This document shows, piece after piece, positions 63,485 through 64,000 of a stretch of 64,000 nt of DNA (positions are counted from its first letter, which is position 1; the number at the start of each line of letters is the position of its first letter). A program made the translations under genes and the position numbers. The stretch spans positions 62,001 through 126,000 of the forward strand of contig NZ_QWDM01000018.1 in NCBI RefSeq assembly GCF_003996965.1, written 5' to 3'. The notes beneath the pieces are model-generated. The model saw only the letters and a list, made by a program, of their open reading frames with translations, was not told the DNA's origin and made no database searches. The stretch is from Flavobacterium cupreum (GTDB taxonomy: Bacteria > Bacteroidota > Bacteroidia > Flavobacteriales > Flavobacteriaceae).

Positions 63485-64000
63485 ATGCCAAAAAACACTG
63501 ATAACTTAAAATGTCGTTTTGCAGTAGTTAAAGTTGCAAGCAGATGTAATTTGAATTGTACATATTGTTATGTGTACAATCAAGGTGATAACACATATCT
63601 GACTCAGCCTAAGGTTATGAGTTTAGAAGTTGTTAAATCACTGATATACAGAATAAAAGAGCATTGTTTAGAACATGATATAAAGACTTTTACATTTATA
63701 ATTCATGGGGGAGAACCTTTATTGGCGCCAAAAAGTTTTTACGAAAACTTAGTTGCAACATCAAATGAAATTCTGGAAGGTACTGGTATTAAGTTAAGAT
63801 TTACAATGCAAACGAACGGTGTTCTTCTTTCGAAAGAATGGTGTGAGTTGTTTAATAGATTAAAAATATCGATTGGAATAAGTATCGACGGCCCAGAATT
63901 ATATAATGATATGTATCGCATATATCATTCCGGTAAAGGATCTTATCATGATATTGTTAAAGGAATTAAACTTGCCAATGAATATTCAAGCGTACCTGTT
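63485..64000 (+). CDS. Radical SAM peptide maturase, 3'-truncated by window end
   Basis: 172 codons are visible. The [4Fe-4S]/SAM motif is CNLNCTYCYVYNQGD (Cys21, Cys25, Cys28), followed by the GGEP motif in IIHGGEPLL (residues 75-78) and SIGISIDGPELYNDMYR. This is the layout of SPASM/twitch peptide-modifying enzymes, and CYVYNQGD is close in type to the FxsB-like group that makes C-C crosslinks. The C-terminal SPASM region lies beyond the window. The start at 63485 follows an A-rich stretch. The substrate is most likely the Cys-free 52-residue peptide just upstream. Confidence 0.85.
   Translation, partial: MPKNTDNLKCRFAVVKVASRCNLNCTYCYVYNQGDNTYLTQPKVMSLEVVKSLIYRIKEHCLEHDIKTFTFIIHGGEPLLAPKSFYENLVATSNEILEGTGIKLRFTMQTNGVLLSKEWCELFNRLKISIGISIDGPELYNDMYRIYHSGKGSYHDIVKGIKLANEYSSVPV

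Overview
The window looks like a chromosomal segment of a Flavobacterium-like member of the Bacteroidota. This rests on AT-rich spacers, A-rich gene starts instead of clear Shine-Dalgarno sites, TAnnTTTG-type promoter remnants, many Sec/lipobox leaders ending in AQ or SC, and families typical of the phylum: PF14905 outer-membrane barrels, lipoprotein TPR histidine kinases, and GH78/GH95/GH2 enzymes. No rRNA, tRNA, intact integrase, transposase or CRISPR array was seen.

Region 1 (1-23.0 kb, all + strand) is part of a polysaccharide utilisation locus. It holds a 5'-truncated GH78 rhamnosidase, an esterase with an STN-like N-terminus, a GH95 fucosidase, an (alpha/alpha)6-barrel glycosidase, a full GH78, a sialidase-like propeller lipoprotein, an exported sugar isomerase/epimerase-like protein, an alpha-glucuronidase-like enzyme and two GH2 enzymes. 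Together they suggest stepwise removal of rhamnose, fucose, uronic acid and beta-galactose from a branched plant or algal polysaccharide of the rhamnogalacturonan or arabinogalactan type. No SusC/SusD pair or regulator lies inside. The spacers carry several repeat families, including a roughly 95-nt element present twice in opposite orientation whose hairpin covaries.

Region 2 (23.0-42 kb) is mixed housekeeping and accessory content: a PF14905 barrel with a membrane AraC regulator, VOC, GNAT, SdpI-like, alpha/beta hydrolase and serine hydrolase genes, two HxlR/SDR divergent modules with visible operator-like repeats, a lipoprotein with an LRAT/NlpC-like C-terminal domain overlapping a small membrane protein (a toxin/immunity-like layout), XRE and MarR regulators, a PQQ-type propeller, SRPBCC and NTF2-like proteins.

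Region 3 (42.0-54.4 kb) is an AT-rich block bounded by 55-nt direct repeats (42004-42058 and 54347-54401). It contains four tandem penicillin-binding/beta-lactamase-fold serine hydrolases, a decayed copy of one, an S33-type alpha/beta hydrolase, a CocE/NonD (S15-like) hydrolase, and a TPR histidine kinase divergent from its response regulator.

Region 4 (54.4-64.0 kb) holds remnants of a peptide ABC exporter and its HlyD partner, a fragment of an XRE regulator, a second paralogous TPR-kinase/response-regulator pair with a tiny lipoprotein and a LytTR regulator, a second PF14905 barrel, and, at the edge, a 52-residue Cys-free peptide gene followed by a hairpin and the start of a radical SAM enzyme. 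This end looks like a RiPP (ribosomally made, radical-SAM-modified peptide) locus continuing beyond the window, and is the most interesting part.
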